DNA of 64,000 bases from Leptidea sinapis (GCF_905404315.1 NC_066296.1:2170001-2234000); one strand, 5' to 3'; positions 12,401-22,535 are shown, counted from the first letter of the stretch. The notes: a model not told the origin generated them from the sequence alone. Made by a program: numbers and translations.

Positions 12401-12822
12401 GAAAAATATTATGTGAAATTTTAAGAGAAGAAAAGATTTCCCCTGATCCAAATGCTGAAATATATATTGACGATACAGATCAAATAGCTTTTGTAAACAG
12501 CTGCCCTGATGTTGATAATTATTACCTTCTCCATATTAATCCATTTACGTTATAATCCTATTTTAGATATAATTTTGACTTATATTGAAATTACAACAAT
12601 AATAAAGGTCACATGTTCTTAGATACTGAGATAAGATACTTAGATGTTGTGTTATTTTTAACCAAAACCCTAGTCTGCAGGAAAACTCTAGGAAAATATA
12701 ATCCTAAACATACCATTATTTAGTTTCGATATTATTAATATGTTTACCTCAAGATCATCATTTCCACCTTCATCGCTGCTTTTAGATATTTTTAGAAGTT
12801 CTTCTGTTTGTGGATAATCCAT
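407..12822 (-). CDS. Tango10: Tango10/BTBD17-like BTB-BACK protein (3' part beyond the window)
   Basis: Nine exons read on the minus strand: 12822-12748, 11471-11331, 8543-8446, 6924-6843, 6068-5949, 5302-5166, 3613-3497, 3040-2928 and 711-407. All introns are GT-AG and phases match throughout, giving 396 residues. No stop is reached; the donor after 407 leads to exons beyond position 1. Residues 1-25 are an acidic leader (MDYPQTEELL). A BTB/POZ fold covers about 26-135 (SDMVLEVGG, YPAHRLILCASSEVF, FLKYFYTGQI). A BACK-type helical region covers about 140-260 (LCLEYMSQHIALAAKRGHL). A C-terminal beta-rich region follows (FPMMCPNQLANLLLCPL, YTEDMWGSILSV). This order and these motifs fit the Tango10/BTBD17 family. 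From the family, Drosophila Tango10 is a Cullin-3 adaptor that acts in neuronal/circadian output and was also found in a Golgi-organisation screen. The last visible acceptor is read as the AG before 711, because the AG three bases upstream gives an early stop. The gene identity is recognition only; the exon model is well supported. Confidence 0.85.
1030..1240 (+). mobile_element. Decayed LINE reverse-transcriptase C-terminal fragment
   Basis: Plus-strand translation shows a broken RSSTRWTDQIKRLQ-like stretch at about 1130-1175, matching the conserved C-terminal block of RTE/R1-type LINE proteins. Stops and frameshifts interrupt it. It lies in the Tango10 intron between 712 and 2927. Confidence 0.4.
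1311..1500. repeat. Dispersed repeat D, copy 1
   Basis: This stretch shares long matches with 22536-22700, including the block tttatcacactcggctaag and the preceding gacaactgaa/gacatctgaa and ttatgc segments. I do not recognise the family. Confidence 0.5.
2407..2860 (+). mobile_element. Helitron-like non-autonomous element
   Basis: The left end resembles the widespread lepidopteran element starting atatataaaattctcgtgtc, with the internal phrase ctccgaaacggctttactg. The same phrase (taggtctgagaatcgg) occurs twice, at about 2500 and 2752. The right end is gggtcagctagt, matching the CTAG(T) terminus of lepidopteran Helitron-like repeats. No coding capacity is seen. Confidence 0.5.
3058..3290 (+). 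repeat. Dispersed repeat B, copy 1
   Basis: Begins ccagtgggaggctccttagc and runs through tttctgccgtgaagcagtaa and tctcaaaatgacgagtgc. The same family recurs at 7968-8285, 28855-29128, 46430-46810, 54447-54755 and 57166-57360. It is probably a retroelement 3' fragment; family unassigned. It begins 18 bases from the acceptor of the exon at 3040. Confidence 0.7.
4132..4336. mobile_element. Palindromic MITE (foldback)
   Basis: The left arm aatcctctattaaagattc is answered by the reverse complement of gaatcttttatagaggatt on the right. The inner parts also pair: agttagcttattg with cagtaagctaact, and ccaaacgagtg with cactcgtttgg. Nearly the whole 205 bp can fold into one hairpin. It lies in the Tango10 intron 3614-5165. 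Confidence 0.7.
4540..5095 (-). mobile_element. Repeat A: non-LTR retrotransposon 3' part, copy 1
   Basis: Minus-strand reading gives the C-terminal part of a LINE reverse-transcriptase protein, with WRSSTVRF-like, FLPRTRKLWNELP-like and CAVFPGRYD-like segments and upstream ARHKxGxxP-type remnants. Frameshifts are frequent. It is the longest copy here of a family that also occurs at 11716, 24275, 27614, 28213, 49463 and 57625. It resembles the CR1/Jockey group; the clade is not certain. Confidence 0.7.
5443..5494. repeat. 52-bp near-perfect inverted repeat
   Basis: cgagtgttaatacttcaaa is followed by its reverse complement with one extra base (…acttcaaaattgt / acaattttgaagt…), and the sequence ends cactcg. 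It is probably the core of a small foldback element in a Tango10 intron. Confidence 0.6.
5745..5870 (+). mobile_element. LINE RT C-terminal fragment
   Basis: Plus-strand translation TIYEKRRGRQFKRWDDDVRS then IAGPLWLRMARAG matches the RGRxxxRWxDDI…AG…W…AR block at the end of many insect LINE proteins. No other part of the element is visible nearby. Confidence 0.55.
6435..6610. repeat. Dispersed repeat E, copy 1
   Basis: Shares the segments ggcttagtttgaaagcga, ttttttacaagattat and cgctaggctg with 15215-15390. A shorter related piece lies at 25070-25165. Family unknown. Confidence 0.5.
7161..7596. mobile_element. Foldback element with about 190-bp inverted arms
   Basis: The left end tgtaattattatga matches the reverse complement of the right end (tcataataattaca). 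Long inner blocks also pair: ggtcgcggcgggactgcgg with ccgcagttccgccgcgacc, and gattccctaattc with gaattagggaatc. Spacer about 70 bp, no coding capacity. It lies in the Tango10 intron 6925-8445. Confidence 0.75.
7690..7865 (+). repeat. RTE-like 3' tail fragment
   Basis: Contains cggttcagtagttgcggagc, caaacaaacaaacaatcaaa and ctttgtaatattagtataga, the ending of a very common lepidopteran retroelement 3' region. Confidence 0.5.
7968..8285 (+). repeat. Dispersed repeat B, copy 2
   Basis: Runs from ccagtgggaggctcctttgc to the end catcagctgaatgtactgct, so it is longer than copy 1 and includes the 3' part with the cggcactgcattgtaatggg block. Confidence 0.7.
8961..11129. repeat. Minisatellite, 23-bp unit, about 94 copies
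   Basis: The unit is about ttgagattgttagctattgc plus tgg, with variants of 18-23 bp. A higher-order block containing agtaagctatttctgg, gatagctacagctgg and gagctttttacctata recurs about 313 bp apart (9063 and 9376) and again in shortened form near 10085, 10560 and 10780. The whole 2.17-kb array sits in the second Tango10 intron, 400 bp before the 8543 exon in transcript direction. It has no open frame. Confidence 0.95.
11716..11972 (+). mobile_element. Repeat A LINE 3' end, copy 2
   Basis: Plus-strand reading gives RSFLPHTTKLWNELPCAVFP and then TFLKGRQRSCNCSGVAR, the RT C-terminus, followed by an ending in ttccataaaaaaaaatt. It is 5'-truncated and lies in the first Tango10 intron. Confidence 0.7.
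12394..12555 (+). other. 53-codon open frame, function unknown
   Basis: ATG at 12394 opens a frame with an acidic composition (PDPNAEIYIDDTDQIAF) and a TAA at 12553. It lies antisense inside the first Tango10 intron. Nothing identifies a family. It could be a piece of a decayed element or chance. Confidence 0.15.
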
Positions 12823-12985
12823 TATGAATTTTTCTCAAGACAACACTTTAATTTAACTCCATTGTATATAAATACCTTCTTTTAAGTTATTTTCTCTACC
12901 TTATCTTCGGATACTATGTAGATGACACTAATAATCTGCTTTAATTTATTATTTTATGTAAAAATAGCGTAATAGGTCTAAATCC

Positions 12986-13002
12986 GTCAACCAAAGGTTG
13001 AC
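12986..13002. promoter_or_regulatory. 17-bp palindrome between divergent starts
   Basis: gtcaaccaaaggttgac is an almost perfect inverted repeat, and a further ggttgac half-copy lies at about 13059. It sits between the Tango10 start at 12822 and a plus-strand ATG at 13110. A role as a binding site is inference only. Confidence 0.25.
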
Positions 13003-13109
13003 TTAGCTGACATGTACATACGTATAAAAGCCCCTAAATAAATAAAGAAAAAAAAAAGGTTGACGTACAGTCCGTACCATTTGGAAATGTTCGTCAACGA
13101 GTTGCCGCC

Positions 13110-13967
13110 ATGACGGGTATGTAAATTAGGGCTACCCATCTTTAGTATTTTTCCCAATTTTAGTGGAAACTTGATATCCTAGCGTTACCGCCATCGCTAC
13201 ATAATTTCTGTCGCGTCAACTTTGATTTTCTCTCACCATAAATGCGAGTACAGTAACTATCTTGTAATGTTTTTTGTATGTTTTATTTTTAAAGTAATAT
13301 AATCAATCATTTGCTTCAATTAGATATACAAGTTCTATGTCCTTTATATTTGTCTTTTAAATATACTATATGATTTCATAATTTAAAAGAGTAATCATTG
13401 TCAATTAGTATAAGTCGCCTTGAGTGGTTTTAATTTGAATAAATAAATAATATAAATGCCAAGCTGACCTCTATTTTTTTAGTTTGAACTACAATTTTCG
13501 TTCGGTAGCATTTCAAACGATTAGGTAAAAATGTAAATAGGAACATTATTGGTAAGAAATACCTGTCTAAATATTATATACACAGCTATTTTTAATTAAA
13601 AATAAAATAGGCTTTATAAAATAAAACTTTTTTCCTGTTTCAGGAATATCTGAAAAACCCGTAAGCACCATAACTAAAGAAGGCGAAGTTGCTTTATCCA
13701 CTTTTCAAAAAAATTCTACGCCCAGAAAAAAACGCATCCAAGAAATAAATTTATTTTGGATGATTTTGATCTGTGTGCAGTTCGAAATAAAATACTTGAA
13801 ATGTATACCGTCAGAAAGGAGGTACCGACTTTGGGGAAACTCTAAACGCAGAGTTAAAAATTTATATAAATTTTCGTGGAGGTCGTACTACATTATGGAA
13901 AATTATACCTACCTACGAAAAAATACTGCGCGAAACTCTATTTCACTATTTCTTGTGAGAAAGTGAA
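13110..13967 (+). pseudogene. Tc1/IS630-type transposase gene remnant with an intron
   Basis: ATG at 13110 in good context (gccgccATGacgg) gives a tiny exon, 13110-13116, followed by a gtatgt donor. The acceptor tttcag at 13638-13643 joins in frame to MTGISEKPVSTITKEGE. After about residue 35 the similarity moves to another frame: LDDFDLCAVRNKILEMYTVR, KEVPTL and a FRGGRTTLW block. These match the N-terminal region of DDE-3-type (Tc1/mariner-IS630) transposases common in Lepidoptera. Frameshifts and an early end mean it is broken and lacks the catalytic DDE part. It is arranged head-to-head with Tango10, 288 bp between the two ATGs. Splicing of the first exon is inferred, not shown. Confidence 0.5.
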
Positions 13968-13984
13968 ATATCGTGAAAAACGTT

Positions 13985-15190
13985 TGATAGCTATGAATGA
14001 CAGGTAGCCTAAAACGCAAATAGATTACTTTATTTCCGATTAAGATAAATATCCGGATAAATATATTGTGGTTATTATTGTGTAACTAACTAATACAATA
14101 ACAAATGACAGCTTACAATTAATACACTAAACGTGCTTTTTTAAGATACAAAGTACTAATAAATAGGTTGGTAATTCTTTGTTACTAGTTAAATACTTTT
14201 GATAAGCTTACACATATTTTTTGAGTTATTTTCATATTGTAATTATTATCATTTCGTATCTTACTGAACAGTTTATTAAATTGGAATAACGAACTTCGCT
14301 CCTGACGGAAATCTCCCAATCACTTAATGGTTTTTTTATTTTATAATAATATTATTAGATAGGCATATTCTTTAAGACATATAAAGGTATAGTCTTACAT
14401 TAAGTAACAAAGCAAACGGAAATTAATATAATAAGATAGGTGTAATAAGATAGGTTTATTTTTTATCATCGGATTGTCGTATTATTTCTACTCTTCTACC
14501 CGATACTATTCATTCACTGCATAAAAACCATTAAGTTCAATCGTTCATGCGTACGATGATTCCCATCTGTACGAATTATCTCTCGGTACGAGCTGGTTCT
14601 CTGTACGCCAAATTTATTAGGAAGTTAGGAAAAAACAGACTATAATAATAAATATATCACACTGATGTAATTATTATTGAAATTAACCTTTGAATAACAA
14701 AAATTTAAATTTAAAATTTAAATGCGTTCAACCCAATAACAAAAGATCTTATTACAAACTTTACGTTCAAATCATTATATTGTAAGAAAAAAATATCATC
14801 AATACCGTAAAATTTAACTTGTTCTTTGAGGGAGTCATAGAAATCATCAATACCGTAAAATTTAACTAGTTGTTTGAGGGAGTCATAGAAACTAAATATG
14901 GCAATATAACGCTCAGGATAGGTAACCTAACGGCTAGAGGTAAAATAACTGTGATCGCACTGTATAATGACTTGCCGTCCGTCAACTTCACTCGGGACCT
15001 GGCTTGAATGACAGTTCTAGGAATTACGGTCCAAAGAGGATGTAAGTGTGACTACATAAAAAGATACGGGACTAAACAAATTTAAGTTAAGTTTAGTATG
15101 ACACCTGCAGTTTCAGTTCAATTTCAAATATTCTTTATTACAAATAAGATTAATTACAGACTTATTAGCTAGTATGTGACACCTGCAGTG
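13985..15190. other. AT-rich intergenic stretch
   Basis: Nothing coding is recognised here. It holds a 48-bp sequence present twice in tandem (14795-14890, unit starting atcatcaataccgtaaaatt) and otherwise simple AT-rich sequence. Confidence 0.5.
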
Positions 15191-15214
15191 CATATGATTG
15201 AAATATGGACTGCA

Positions 15215-15390
15215 TTAGAGCGACGAAGTTTAATTCGGCTAAGTTTGAAAGCGAACAGCAGAATTGCTTAGAACGTAATTGATCTCCGTTTTTTACAAGA
15301 TTATAGCCATTATCTGTCAATCTATCAATCATTGCACGTTTCATGCTATCACTATTTTCTTAAAGAGTGTCGCTAGGCTGGTATGCAATG
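15215..15390. repeat. Dispersed repeat E, copy 2
   Basis: Matches 6435-6610 and, in its second half (acaagattatagcc, tctgtcaatctatcaat, tgcacgtttcat), matches 25070-25165. Confidence 0.55.
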
Positions 15391-15999
15391 CGGGCTGCAA
15401 GAAAAACTCAACAAAAGCGATGTTTATCGAGCAGGCAAATAAAAATAGAATTTAACTCGCACAAAATTATCGATTGAAATTTTTTTGTAAGGGTCACTTA
15501 TTGAGCATAAATCACAAAATGCTGCCAGATTCAGGTGGGCTCTTGAAAACAAGTTTTTGACCGATATTTTGAAAACTATGCACTTTAGGGCAAATGTTAG
15601 TCGGGCGATTATTGTAGAAAATAAAATTTCGCATCTTTTATTTTCTGCAAGCTTTTTTGTGAAACTTACTGTCTACAATATATGGTTCATTTAATGAACC
15701 TGTGTTTCTATCTCGGCTGATAACTCATAAAATATTGGTGATAAAAAATTGCATACACCCATTTTAATAAATAACTTTCTTCTGAACTATTTTAGTTAAA
15801 AAAAAATGGTGATGTCAATACTTTTTGATTTACATGACGTTGGACTACCGGGACGTAAAGTTGAAATTTTCAGGGTACGCCCATATGTTACAATCGAATT
15901 TGATGTTGCTGACCTCTGTATAATAAGCCTCTGTTATTAGTATAATGTTTAGTTGGTACAAGTGAATGAGTAGCTGAACATCATATTTGTTTGGAGACA

Positions 16000-17805
16000 A
16001 GACATTAATTTTCCAAGTTGCTAGTATCAGGGAACTTATTTTTCGATTTGTTGACGAGTGTTTTGAGGCCTGTTAAGGTGCTCATTGTGCGTGTTGTAAG
16101 ATTATGTCAAAATCCTCTGCTTGTTTTATGAGCATTTACTCTACCTTTGTTATTGCTAAGATGGAGTTTTCTACTGGCTGTTTCTCTACAGGTTTCTTTA
16201 GGATTTCTGAATAAGTCTGTCCATTTTTATTGTGTTTGTGTCTGTCTTTGCTTGGCTTGTGTTTGTGAGGTGGGTATTTTATTTGGTCTTTGAGTAGTTT
16301 TATTTAGCACTTTTCTTGCTTGAATTTCTTTTAAGAACTCACATCCTTGAACTCACTCCAGCTTGATGCGGTCCATTACATTGGGCATAAGTAGCAGGAG
16401 TATTCCTGTCAACTTTGGACTAGATTTTTTTATCCTGTAGCTCCTGTTCTCTTTAATGTATGGCCGTCCTTCTGTGTTAAAGGTATGACCTATAAGGCCA
16501 TGTTCACGTTCGAGAGTAATAAGTTTCTTGTATATTTCTACATTGGCACTGCTTATCTGGACCTGAAGGCCTACCATCAACTTTTTAAAGTAAAACTTTT
16601 AGTAACTACATCGTCTCAAACTTTTTCGTCTATGTGTTGCATGTCGCTTGACGGTCGGGCGGCGCCTATAGTTTGCAGCAGCTGACCGTGTAGTGTATAG
16701 ACTATTACTCATTTGTGCCAGTGCTCCACGCTATTTTGTTTGTTTTTGTCAGTGTTTAATGTAAATGTTTTTTGTCAGTGTTTAATGTAATCCTTTTCAG
16801 TAAATTTTTTAACCAGGGTTAAGACACAGAGTTCAGTTTATTATTTCCCATTATCATTCCAATTTTCCTAGTACAAAATTAAGATTGATAAAGCGATTTT
16901 TATACCCTTAATGGATTATTCCATAAATTTTTAGTTATAATTTGTCTATAATGTGAAAAAATGTTTCACTTTTACCGTGGTTCCATAAAACCGCACAATC
17001 CTTTTTAATAAGCGATGCGATTCCGATGGAGTTCAATTTTGGTACCTAAACGGAAACTCTAAAATTCGTACCATGAAGTGCCTTTTACTGAATGGCGTTT
17101 GGATCGCATATGAAGAATGAACAGGATGACAGGAGCACAGAGTACACTTTTTTTAATTCGTTTTTGCGAAGAGGTAGCTCGGGCCCTTACTGCCTCGTCT
17201 TTAGTATTTTCATTTTCGGTATTTATTTTCAGTATTTAGTTTTACAAAAAAGTCCAATAAAGTATTATCATCTCATCTTTCTTCAATAAAATTTTCCTTT
17301 ACTGTATGTTTTCACTATTTTTTAAAAGTTATTAATAATACGATTCACTTTCCTCTGAGGAAGTAGCAACTTTTTTCGAATCGCTCACATTGACACATAA
17401 GCTATCCAGTTTAGGTGGAAATATTACCTCATGATACGAATGAATGAACGAACTAAATCAGTTTGCGATTCAATTTCTTGATTTGACGTCTATGAACTAC
17501 TGTTTCTAGAAGTTCAGTCAATTTATTAATGTTCTCCACTCCATTTAGCATTATGGGTTGTGACCTATTTTTCTCCATTCGAATTTGTTCAGTCTCATTC
17601 ACTGGGAGACCACTAAATCTATTTGATATCTCAACTGCATCTGGGGATGGACTATGGGTCTTTCTACGCTTTACATGCCTTGATGATGGAATTATTCTCT
17701 GCTACGATGGAGGATACTTGGGATCATCACCACTAATAGTGTTGCCATGTATGTTAGTTGTAGTGGTTCAGGTTCCTGAGATCTGGCATCAATATTGGTA
17801 CTCAA
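16000..17805 (-). pseudogene. Decayed Jockey-type gag (ORF1) remnant
   Basis: On the minus strand, 17710-17460 reads HSPSPDAVEISNRFSGLP, then QPIMLNGVENINKLTELL, the N-terminal pattern of Jockey-group ORF1. The stretch 16580-16353 reads YKKLITLEREHGLIGHTFNT and then a basic tract, matching the segment just before the CCHC knuckles in such proteins. A poorly open Lys/Gln/Thr-rich stretch continues to about 16000. Stops, frameshifts and a gap (16600-17450) break it. The family is identified from the word pattern; no intact protein can be read. Confidence 0.5.
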
Positions 17806-17819
17806 CATAATATCACTCA

Positions 17820-19400
17820 ATGAGGCCGCGTGGAGTCTCACGAACAAGGCCTAGTGAAACACTTGTTGAGTAAATGTTTTCTGGGGTGTGTTTTATGCAA
17901 TTTGTTTTTGGAATTTAGGTCAGACATTTCTATTTTTGTTCCTACGACTAAGGAGTTCGAAATATACGGTCGCTTGCAGGGTGACGCCCACTCCTGCAAG
18001 AAGGCGCAATACGAGGGTGCTAGCCTGTCGCATCGAAGTGGGTGCTAGAAACTGAATCCCCTTCAGCCATTCATCCCCTCCGTGCAGTCCTCACCTTGGG
18101 ATTGGGGCAATTCTTCCTCGTGGTCCAGGCGATGAAGTTGAGTTCGCCAGACCTCCGAGACATGACCAGAGGAACCGGGCTGTTTTAGTCGTTTTCTACA
18201 GGTTACAGAATGAGCTGGTTAGGTTCGACCAATACGCGGCGTTGTTGCTCATTTTGCACCACCCAGATGACACGTGCAGGTTTTTTTATAAAAATGGAGA
18301 CTCCTACGGACGCGAGACGTTTACGTTTTATAAGCAATTTTTTTTTCTGCTGCTTCAAACCATTTTTGGCATGATTTACGATTAAATAATTACCATAATA
18401 AATTAACAGATATTAGAGCGACTATCTGTTCTATTAAAGAAACGACAAGATAGCAATGCAAATAAAATGTGAATGGATTGTATATACTGTGGCTTTTTAT
18501 GAAATTACTACTACATATTGCATGAACTTATTACAGCCAACAAATAAAAAGCATGCTGTGAGATTTCGGTTCTGCACGTGAAAATATTTGTTTGGATAGG
18601 TAATATTTTTCATTCAAGTTTCTACTTATTTTCTTTATCGTTAGAGTAAATATATTCATCGTTTGGTAACAAGACATCAGGTAATACAACACGACCACAT
18701 TATCTCTGGACCTCGCTGTTATATGAAGCTCCCTCTCGTTCTCTTTTCACCCTTTCGCGCTCGATCTGTTGCGTCAGAATGCTTTGCAGTTTCATTACCG
18801 TTAGGTACATGTCGTGATATCACAATTTTTTTTTGAAGTTTTCATTGTTACGTTTTGCCTTTTATTGTTAATAGTCCTGTATTTTCTGTGTCGCTATAAT
18901 TGTACTGCTAGAAAAATAAATCGTTATTTATGTAATAATATCCTAGTTATGCTTGTTTTGCACACCGTACCAAAGCGATGATGGACGTGTTCGATTGTCC
19001 AGGGTCCAGAGATAATTAATATAAAACCAGGTGAATCTGTGGCTCAAACCAAAATACAATAAGAGAAGAATATTAAATCATTTTTCAAACCTACTCGTTT
19101 TCAAGAAAAACCCTCGTTAGGTTTATAAGCAAAAAATATCTTGGTGTAGATTAGACCTCTATTTTATACCGAGGCCTGCAACCAACTTTATTATGTCATC
19201 TTATATGTTATAACTGTGCGTTTGATGGCGTATGTCATTTCTGTTTTTTTAATTGTCAATTTAATTTCTAATGTCAATATTTAACATGTCGTTAGTCGTA
19301 CAGCGTACTCATCAGTCATCATATTAGTCTGTGGTCGTACTCGTCATTTTAAGTTATGTTCTACCGGTTCAATATAAATAAATAGAAAAATATACTAATA
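17820..19400. other. Intergenic stretch upstream of the glucosidase-II-beta-like gene
   Basis: The part at 17950-18260 is less AT-rich and may belong to the 5' end of the minus-strand gag-bearing element. The rest (18300-19400) is AT-rich with no feature I can support. No TATA box or initiator is obvious close to the start at 19403. Confidence 0.35.
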
Positions 19401-19402
19401 TA

Positions 19403-19981
19403 ATGTTACACAACCTGAAGAAGAAAAGGAATGTCGTGATAATAACTGTTTTCACGACAAGCTGTTTCTTTTTATATCAGTTATACTTTTTCTTTAAACT
19501 TTCTTCCGAAAATAACGTCAACAGTAAAATTGTACCGGTAATGGATCATGAAAAAGTTAAACATCTGGTGCATTTGCGGTCCGAACACGATAAATATATT
19601 AACGATAATGGTTTAATTCGAGGTGTATATTTTACATACATCAGAGAATATCGTCCTGATACAAATAATGAATTTAAGTGTCGGAAAACAGAACAAAGAA
19701 TACCGTTTGAGAATTTAAACGATGACTTTTGTGATTGCGAAGACGGAACTGACGAACCGAGCACTAACGCGTGCCCAAGTGGCATTTTCTACTGTGATAC
19801 ACAATTCCCTAAAGTTACCATAAACTCTATTCCATCAAGTCGAGTCAATGATGGAATTTGTGACTGTTGTGATGGTTCTGATGAGTGGATGAATAAGTCA
19901 AAATTCCTGGGACACAAAACAAAAAACAATATTAGACATTATGTTTCTAAGTGCCTGAATATTTGTAAACGGACAAGTTAG
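19403..19981 (+). CDS. Membrane-anchored glucosidase II beta N-terminal-domain-like protein
   Basis: A single exon encodes 192 residues. Residues 11-31 form a hydrophobic signal-anchor (VVIITVFTTSCFFLYQLYFF), suggesting a type II protein with its C-terminus in the ER/Golgi lumen. RGVYFTYI (73-80) matches the RGV start of mature glucosidase II beta. Two LDLa-like modules follow, with calcium-binding DDFCDCEDGTDEP (107-119) and VNDGICDCCDGSDE (148-161), and a closing Cys pair (KCLNICK). In glucosidase II, the beta subunit holds the catalytic alpha subunit in the ER for glycan trimming. Normal beta subunits exceed 500 residues and add coiled-coil and MRH domains; both are absent here, and so is an HDEL-type tail. 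The domain itself looks complete, so this is a separate short gene and not an obvious truncation. An AATAAA lies at 20281. I recall short relatives in other insects but cannot confirm them here. Confidence 0.8.
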   Translation: MLHNLKKKRNVVIITVFTTSCFFLYQLYFFFKLSSENNVNSKIVPVMDHEKVKHLVHLRSEHDKYINDNGLIRGVYFTYIREYRPDTNNEFKCRKTEQRIPFENLNDDFCDCEDGTDEPSTNACPSGIFYCDTQFPKVTINSIPSSRVNDGICDCCDGSDEWMNKSKFLGHKTKNNIRHYVSKCLNICKRTS

Positions 19982-20639
19982 CTCCTCTAGAATATGTAGG
20001 ATTTATCTAAATATTAACCTCTGACACCCAGTGCAAAATATTTAATTGTCAAATTTTGTTTGAGCAACAGAAATTTAAAAGGCATTTATTTTCTCGCAAT
20101 TGATTCCTTTAGAATTCTTTTTGATGTTAGTTCTAATAACTACTAGATACTACTACTGCTTCGGAGACAAATGGCGCTCTGAGAGAGAAGAAGCGGCGCA
20201 AGAAACTCCCAGCATTCTTTTAAAAAAAATTATGATTAAAGGTAAACTTTAACTGTCGATTTTCTCTTAATTTTAATTAAAATAAATCCTTTTTATTATG
20301 ATGATGTATTTCCAAAATAAACACTAAAGCATTGTTTTTAACCATTTTTTATACCACTTTAAGTCATTTATTTCAATTGTTATTATGTTTATTGTTTATC
20401 AAAGCACTGGATTTCAATTTAATGGTTATGAACTATTCATATGAGTTTGTGTCTCTTCATTCAAAGTGTAAATGCCATCAGAATTGTTTAACAACCCTTA
20501 TTAATTCTGCAAGAGTTAAAAAGAAAACAAGGATACTTGCCAATAGGCAGACACCTGCTGTGTTGTTATATAAAATAATGTTTGTTAATATTGAAACTAT
20601 TCGCTGGCAAATGGCTCTGCAATGAAAAAAAAAACATTT

Positions 20640-21830
20640 TAAACCAGTTCATCAATATTATTAATAAAGATTAACAACTTAAAAATTAACTGTAAGGTTA
20701 ACTCATTAGCTTATATGGCATTAAGGGTGTAACTAAGGTGATAGAAGTCATCTGAGAAATCCCAATTTGTATATTAAAATATCAACAAACCCAGAATGAG
20801 TACTAATTTAATATTAAATTGGGAAAACTCAATTCGAAAATACACAAGACACCTATTGTGGAAGCCAGAGAAGACAACATTAATGCTATGTATTTAAAGG
20901 ACAAGAAAGTTACCTCAACATTCTTTGTCATTGGGGCTAAAATAAAAGGCAGTGAAGAATATTAACATGATTTAACCACAAGTAATTGTTGTAGAAGGTC
21001 CAAGAAAAAGAAACATGGCTGTGCAATGCTAAAAATATGGACAAAATATTGTAAGATACCAAATTGTTGTGTTAAATGTGCTGAGTCACAAAAAACTTCA
21101 AAATGCATACCCCTGCAACATGGCCCTTGTGCTTGGGTTCACCTTATTACAAAAGGGTGAAGTGTATAAGAACATGCTTGCTGGAAAAATTGTCAAACTA
21201 TCTTTCAAACCTACTCATCAATTGATAATTGGAATTGAAAAAACTATTGATCAGACAGAAGTTCTCTATACAAATTATTGTGTAAAAACAGTACTTGACA
21301 ATCCAAACCAAATATACCATAAAATATAAACAAAGAAATGATTATAATTCAGCACAACCAACTGAAGAAATTCAAACTGACTGGCTTTAATTTTCTAAAA
21401 AATATGACCTTGTTATTCAAAATGAGGACTTAAAACAAACTTGTAGCATAATACATCTCCAGGTTGGGTTAGTGGCTATTCTAAAGATGACACACATGAA
21501 GGAGAAAAACTACTTCAAATGCATCAATTAGGCATAATAATAGCAAAAAGAAATTTTGCTTTTAACACCTGGTCAGAATAAAACATATGACACATATTCT
21601 ACAAACCACCCATATGGAATGGCTCATTTAGGAAATGCAGTTATTATAAAATCAGCCATTAGACATCATGACCTCGAGACTTACTCAAAATTATAATATA
21701 AGACCATGTTGAGGCCAATATGGAATTAGCTGTGGGGCTGGGAAGTGACTCCAACATTAGTTTAATACAGAAATATCAAATACACCCTGAAACAGATCTC
21801 AAACACATTGTTGTGTCCTAGAGTTAGTGA
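20640..21830 (+). pseudogene. Decayed Jockey-type LINE: gag knuckles and endonuclease start
   Basis: Plus-strand frames show VTSTFFVIGAKIKG (about 20910), then CKIPNCCVKCAESQKTSKC (21049-21105), then KGEVYKNMLAGKI, the CCHC-knuckle region of Jockey-group ORF1. Downstream, TNHPYGMAHLGNAVIIKSAI (21600-21660), followed by RHHDLETYSK, matches the endonuclease domain that opens ORF2. Frame changes and stops are frequent and no RT part follows. Its orientation is opposite to the gag remnant at 16000-17805. Confidence 0.6.
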
Positions 21831-21959
21831 AATCCATACCATTATAAGAAACAAAAATGTTAAATACAATAACCCAAACTAATGGCTGAAATAACAGCAT
21901 AATATAAGTACAAGATATCCATGGTTACCTAAATATTGAAAGATTCTAATTTTTAATTA

Positions 21960-22535
21960 ATACTCTTAATGCATCTCTTAACACCTAGTATCTCGACTGA
22001 TCACATAATAACGATTATTATTTTAATGTAATAATGATTTACAGCCAGATCATCTAAGAATGGGCTTTTAGTGAATAACTTCTTTTAATCATCACCAATA
22101 ATGTAAATCCTCTTAGTTGACTTTTAGAAGGGAGCAAAGATTTATACATAAAGTACAACTTAGGTACTAATTCATTTTCGTTTTGCATATAGAAAACATC
22201 AAAATATTCAGTTTTATATAAGAAACAAGGATTAATATTGTGATGAAAGAGTCTTAAGGGATTTAAAAACCTTTTTCTGGAAACAATCGGTAATAGTTAT
22301 GAATGTAGTGATTATTTTATATTGAATATTTCTCAAAGACTGATTCATTGTAAATATATGTACATTAATAAATTTATGAACAAATTATGATATTTTTTAT
22401 TGATTCCGACTCTCTTTTTTCTTTTGTACTACCCTATAATGAATAGATACGGCTGATCATCCTTTTGTTTCAGGCATATTTGATATAGCATACTTACACT
22501 TACGTAAAACTTTGCTCAGCTTAACGCTACCGTAA
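21960..22535. other. AT-rich intergenic stretch
   Basis: No coding or repeat family recognised. Confidence 0.3.
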
